Origin: Roseibium sp. MMSF_3544 | Lineage (GTDB): Bacteria; Pseudomonadota; Alphaproteobacteria; Rhizobiales; Stappiaceae | Length of the DNA stretch: 64,000 nt | Assembly (NCBI RefSeq): GCF_030732845.1 | Contig: NZ_JASHKA010000006.1 | Coordinates: 1 to 64,000 of the forward strand | Reading direction: 5' to 3' | Shown here: positions 61,374 through 64,000 of the stretch, piece by piece | Numbering within the stretch: position 1 is the first letter of the stretch | Layout of the letters: every line of letters starts with the position of its first letter | Notes under the pieces: model-generated | What the model was told of the DNA's origin: nothing | Database searches by the model: none | What the model saw: the letters and a program-made list of their open reading frames with translations, nothing else | Position numbers and translations under genes: made by a program

Positions 61374-62314
61374 AGCGGGTTACGCTGGAAACGTTTATCG
61401 CTCTTGCGCATTTGCGCCACTTTGGAAAAGTTGCCCGTCAACTCAACACCACGCAGTCTACGGTTTCCGCGCGTATCGCAGGATTAGAACGGGACTTGGG
61501 GGCATCCCTTTTCATTCGGGCGCCGAATTCTGTTTCCCTGACACCAAAGGGGCGCGCGTTGCTCGATCATGCCGCCGAAATCGTTGCGGGCATGGATCGC
61601 ATGGCCCGTGCTGTCGGGAAGGAACCCAAACGAGAGGGCAGGCTGCGCTTGGGGGTCTCAGAAACACTCACCTTGACGATTTTGCCTCCGTTTTTCGAGG
61701 CATTTTCGCGAACGTTTCCTGATTCCACGATTGAGATCAACGTTGAAAACACTGACTACCAAAGAGATCACCTGATTGACCGTGGCCTGGACCTGGCTTT
61801 CCTGATGGGGCCTGTGTCAAACGCACGGGTTGCCAACATACCCTTAATCGAATTCCCGATGATTTGGGTTTCAGCGCCCGATCATCCTTTGGCTCGGCTG
61901 TGTGAGATATCGCTCTCGGACCTCGCAGATTATCCAATCCTGAGCTATGCAACCAACTCGCGCCCCTATATCGAACTCACCGAAAAACTACGGAGTGCGG
62001 GTCTGGCGGCGCCGCGATTGTTTTCTTCGAACGCCCTGGGCGCGAGTGTTGCCATTGCGCAGGCCGGCTTGGCGATCTGCACCACGCCGAAGGTCTATGC
62101 GCAGCAGTTCATTTCGGCGGGCAACATGGTAGAGCTGGATACTCCAGTGATGCTGAATCCTCTTTCATTCACAGCATCTTATCGCACGGAGCCCGGCAAT
62201 GATCTGGCGCGTGAGGCTGCGGAGATTGCAGCGGGCGTTGCAAAAGAATGGGTCAAAGCGCAATCGGAAAATTCGATGGCCATAAACAAAAAACGACAAT
62301 TGGATTCGATCTAA
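61370..62314 (+). CDS. LysR family regulator of the TRAP transporter locus
   Basis: A 314-residue LysR protein with an N-terminal helix-turn-helix TFIALAHLRHFGKVARQLNTTQSTVSARIAGLERDLG (8-45). It overlaps the DUF1445 gene by ATGA and precedes the TRAP binding-protein gene by 45 bp, all on one strand. The C-terminal tail after residue 295 (QSENSMAINKKRQLDSI) is non-conserved. It probably controls both the hydro-lyase and the transporter (inference). Confidence 0.9.
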   Translation: MKRVTLETFIALAHLRHFGKVARQLNTTQSTVSARIAGLERDLGASLFIRAPNSVSLTPKGRALLDHAAEIVAGMDRMARAVGKEPKREGRLRLGVSETLTLTILPPFFEAFSRTFPDSTIEINVENTDYQRDHLIDRGLDLAFLMGPVSNARVANIPLIEFPMIWVSAPDHPLARLCEISLSDLADYPILSYATNSRPYIELTEKLRSAGLAAPRLFSSNALGASVAIAQAGLAICTTPKVYAQQFISAGNMVELDTPVMLNPLSFTASYRTEPGNDLAREAAEIAAGVAKEWVKAQSENSMAINKKRQLDSI

Positions 62315-62359
62315 TTCGCTCGCTTAACCTGAAGGCGTATCTTTCAGGGAGTGTATAAG

Positions 62360-63400
62360 ATGAAGCTGCCAATCTTGTCCGCATGTGCTCTTGCAATCTC
62401 GTCTGTGTCTGTTGTTGCGCAAGATCTTCCCAAAACCAAGCTGAACGTTGTCGGGTCGTGGGGAATGGTGTCGATGTACACCGATTTCACCCAACCATTT
62501 TTTACTTCCAAGCTGCCCGAAGCTTCGGGAGGAGCGATTACCTCGGAGATCCGGCCCTTTAACGAACTCGGAATGAATGGGTCGGAGATCATGCGCCTAA
62601 TCCAGGATGGTGCGCTTCAATTTGCCGAAACCCCCATGGGCTATCTGATCGGTGACAACGCGCTGAACGGAGGAAATGATCTGCCAGGTTTGGCACCCGA
62701 CATCGAGACCGCACGGGCGATCTCCGATGCTTGGCAACCAGTCATGGCGGAAGAGTATCGCAAGGCTTACGGAGCGGAACTGCTCGGCGTTTATCCTTAT
62801 TCTGCGCAGGTGGTTTATTGCCGCGATGCCATGACGGGACTGTCCGATCTAGAAGGGCGCAAAATTCGCGCCTCCGGGTCAGCAATTGGTGACTTCGTCG
62901 AAGCCCTTGGTGCAACGGCCGTGTCCATGAGTTTCGGTGAAGTTGTGCAGGGACTTCAGACCGGCGTGATCGATTGTGCGATAACCGGCTCCATGTCGGG
63001 GTTTAACGCCCGTTGGAGCGAGGTTGCCACCCATATCTACGAACTTCCGATTGCCTGGTCGCCGGTCGTGCTGGTCGCCAACGGGGACGTTTGGGATGGT
63101 TTGGACGCACAGGTGCAAGAGTTCCTGATTGACCAGATCGCCGCATTTCAGGACGAAGTCTGGAACGGTGCGGGCAGCGAAACGGTTGAGGGTTTTGCAT
63201 GTAACGCGGGCGAGCCAGCCTGCACGCGGGATAACCCCGGGTCGATGACGCGCGTGCCGGTGTCCGACGAAGACATCGCGCTGCGCGACAAGATACTTCG
63301 GGACGTCGTGCTGGCGAATTGGGGAGAACAATGCGGCACGGAATGCGTCTCCACCTGGAACTCAACCGTGGGCAAGGTCGTCGGCGTCGAAATCAAGTGA
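62360..63400 (+). CDS. TRAP transporter substrate-binding protein (DctP family)
   Basis: A 346-residue periplasmic protein with signal peptide (cleavage near VVA|Q). ATG 62360 has AGGGAG upstream; a GTG three codons earlier is within that site. DctP features include LEGRKIRASGSAIGDFVEALGATAVSMSFGEVVQGLQTGVIDCAITG, containing the ligand-carboxylate arginine (KIRASG). The C-terminal part contains four cysteines (FACNAGEPACTRD and EQCGTECVS), which could form two disulfides. The ligand is probably an organic acid or amino acid derivative linked to the DUF1445 gene. Confidence 0.9.
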   Translation: MKLPILSACALAISSVSVVAQDLPKTKLNVVGSWGMVSMYTDFTQPFFTSKLPEASGGAITSEIRPFNELGMNGSEIMRLIQDGALQFAETPMGYLIGDNALNGGNDLPGLAPDIETARAISDAWQPVMAEEYRKAYGAELLGVYPYSAQVVYCRDAMTGLSDLEGRKIRASGSAIGDFVEALGATAVSMSFGEVVQGLQTGVIDCAITGSMSGFNARWSEVATHIYELPIAWSPVVLVANGDVWDGLDAQVQEFLIDQIAAFQDEVWNGAGSETVEGFACNAGEPACTRDNPGSMTRVPVSDEDIALRDKILRDVVLANWGEQCGTECVSTWNSTVGKVVGVEIK

Positions 63401-63421
63401 TTGCGTAAACGATAAACTGTC

Positions 63422-63448
63422 CTGCGCGCGTTTTCCGGATGCGCGCAG
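63422..63448 (+). terminator. Hairpin between TRAP binding-protein and small-permease genes
   Basis: CTGCGCGC (63422-63429) and GCGCGCAG (63441-63448) form an 8-bp stem with an 11-nt loop in the 82-bp gap. No T-run follows. Its position matches the stems behind the other two binding-protein genes of the window. Confidence 0.5.
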
Positions 63449-63482
63449 TGCGCCCAGTGCTCACTCTGAAAATGGCAATCCG

Positions 63483-64000
63483 ATGTATCTTTTTGCAGAT
63501 CGTATTGCGACGTGGATGGCTCGTTTGTGCGGCTTTGCGCTCTTGGCCGCCGTTGCAGTGATCACGACAGAGGTTTTGGCACGCAAATTTGTCGGCATTA
63601 GCGTCGTCGGCGTGGATGAGCTTGGCGGCTATGTCTTGGCCGTCACCGTAACCTGGGGCTGTTCGCTCGCTATCATCCGGCGCGCCCACGTTCGCATCGA
63701 CATTCTGCAGTCTCGCTTACCCAACAAATTGCAAGCAGTGCTGGATTCGCTCGCGCTTGTTTCGATGTTCTTGTTCGCTGTGTTTTTGGCGTGGTTCGCG
63801 ACCGGACTTCTGCAGGACTCCTGGCAGACAGGAGCTGTTTCGAACAGCCAAATGCGGATTCCACGATGGATCCCTCATGGATTGTGGGCCATCGGCTTTT
63901 GGGTCTTCGGCGCAGTCACCTTGTTGCTGATTGTCGAGCATGCCCGGGCGGTTTTGCGTCAAAACTGGGTGCTTGCTCACGAAATCGCGGGTGTGCGGGG
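63483..64000 (+). CDS. TRAP transporter small permease (DctQ family), cut by window edge
   Basis: The frame opens at ATG 63483 (YLFADRIATWMARLCGFALLAAVAV) and runs without a stop to the last base, giving 172 residues. Hydrophobic segments lie at about 14-33, 50-68, 88-108 and 132-152, the four-helix plan of DctQ. The first helix is followed by TEVLARKFVG and the second by RRAHVRIDI, which match the R-x-H-(V/I)-R-(V/I)-D motif of the family. The large permease DctM would follow beyond the window. The ribosome site is weak. Confidence 0.85.
   Translation, partial: MYLFADRIATWMARLCGFALLAAVAVITTEVLARKFVGISVVGVDELGGYVLAVTVTWGCSLAIIRRAHVRIDILQSRLPNKLQAVLDSLALVSMFLFAVFLAWFATGLLQDSWQTGAVSNSQMRIPRWIPHGLWAIGFWVFGAVTLLLIVEHARAVLRQNWVLAHEIAGVR

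Overview
The window reads as one contiguous, gene-dense piece of a moderately high-GC alphaproteobacterial genome. The family mix points to a marine or host-associated heterotroph of the Roseibium (Labrenzia)/Stappia or Rhodobacterales type: MttB-like methyltransferases, choline sulfatase with a ProXVW-type importer, dimethylglycine-dehydrogenase-like enzymes, TRAP transport, an ECF42 sigma factor with a DGPF partner, and many LysR regulators. That placement is an inference from gene content. No ribosomal or other marker gene is present. I saw no tRNA, rRNA, CRISPR array or transposase gene.

Layout. 0.1-4.3 kb: exported L,D-transpeptidase-like protein, Tat-exported cyclase-family enzyme, LysR regulator, sterol-desaturase-type di-iron hydroxylase. 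4.4-8.4 kb: tightly coupled alcohol dehydrogenase, MmgE/PrpD and MttB-like genes. 8.4-13.9 kb: LysR regulator facing a ProX-ProV-ProW importer fused translationally to betC (choline sulfate uptake and cleavage). 14-16.6 kb: two-component system and an exported YHS protein. 16.6-17.3 kb: a MITE-like element and hairpins. 17.3-21.9 kb: exported alpha/beta hydrolase, TetR regulator, membrane adenylate cyclase and two exported SnoaL-like paralogues, tied together by four copies of one operator-like motif. 22.1-25.6 kb: TetR regulator, a surface VIT/VWA protein with a GlyGly-CTERM tail and, overlapping it, a rhombosortase. 25.8-36.2 kb: MFS and EamA transporters, glutathione transferases, DGPF protein plus ECF42 sigma factor, WYL regulator, PBP4-type peptidase. 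36.4-43.8 kb: TetR (apparent ATT start) with a DhlA-type haloalkane dehalogenase, NmrA-like protein, a periplasmic IorAB-type molybdenum hydroxylase with an AraC regulator, and an exported hydrolase.

43.9-51.4 kb is a single seven-gene minus-strand operon that starts with its own LacI repressor: sugar ABC importer, cytoplasmic beta-fructosidase-superfamily glycosidase, and a 2-hydroxyacid dehydrogenase. Two abutting perfect palindromes precede lacI. 51.8-61.4 kb carries a second MttB-like gene, two 804-residue FAD/GcvT demethylases, a MetR-like LysR regulator, a class III aminotransferase and a DUF1445 protein. A perfect MetR-type box (TGAA-N2-T-N2-TTCA) occurs both at the regulator's own promoter and ahead of the MttB operon. 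The window ends in a LysR-TRAP transporter locus cut by the right edge.

The common theme is uptake and stepwise demethylation of quaternary amines (choline sulfate, betaines) with one-carbon transfer to tetrahydrofolate, beside several small regulated detoxification modules. The most promising undescribed units are the rhombosortase/VIT-VWA pair, the TetR-adenylate cyclase-SnoaL regulon, and the MetR-box-controlled MttB-demethylase operon, which has no corrinoid partner nearby.
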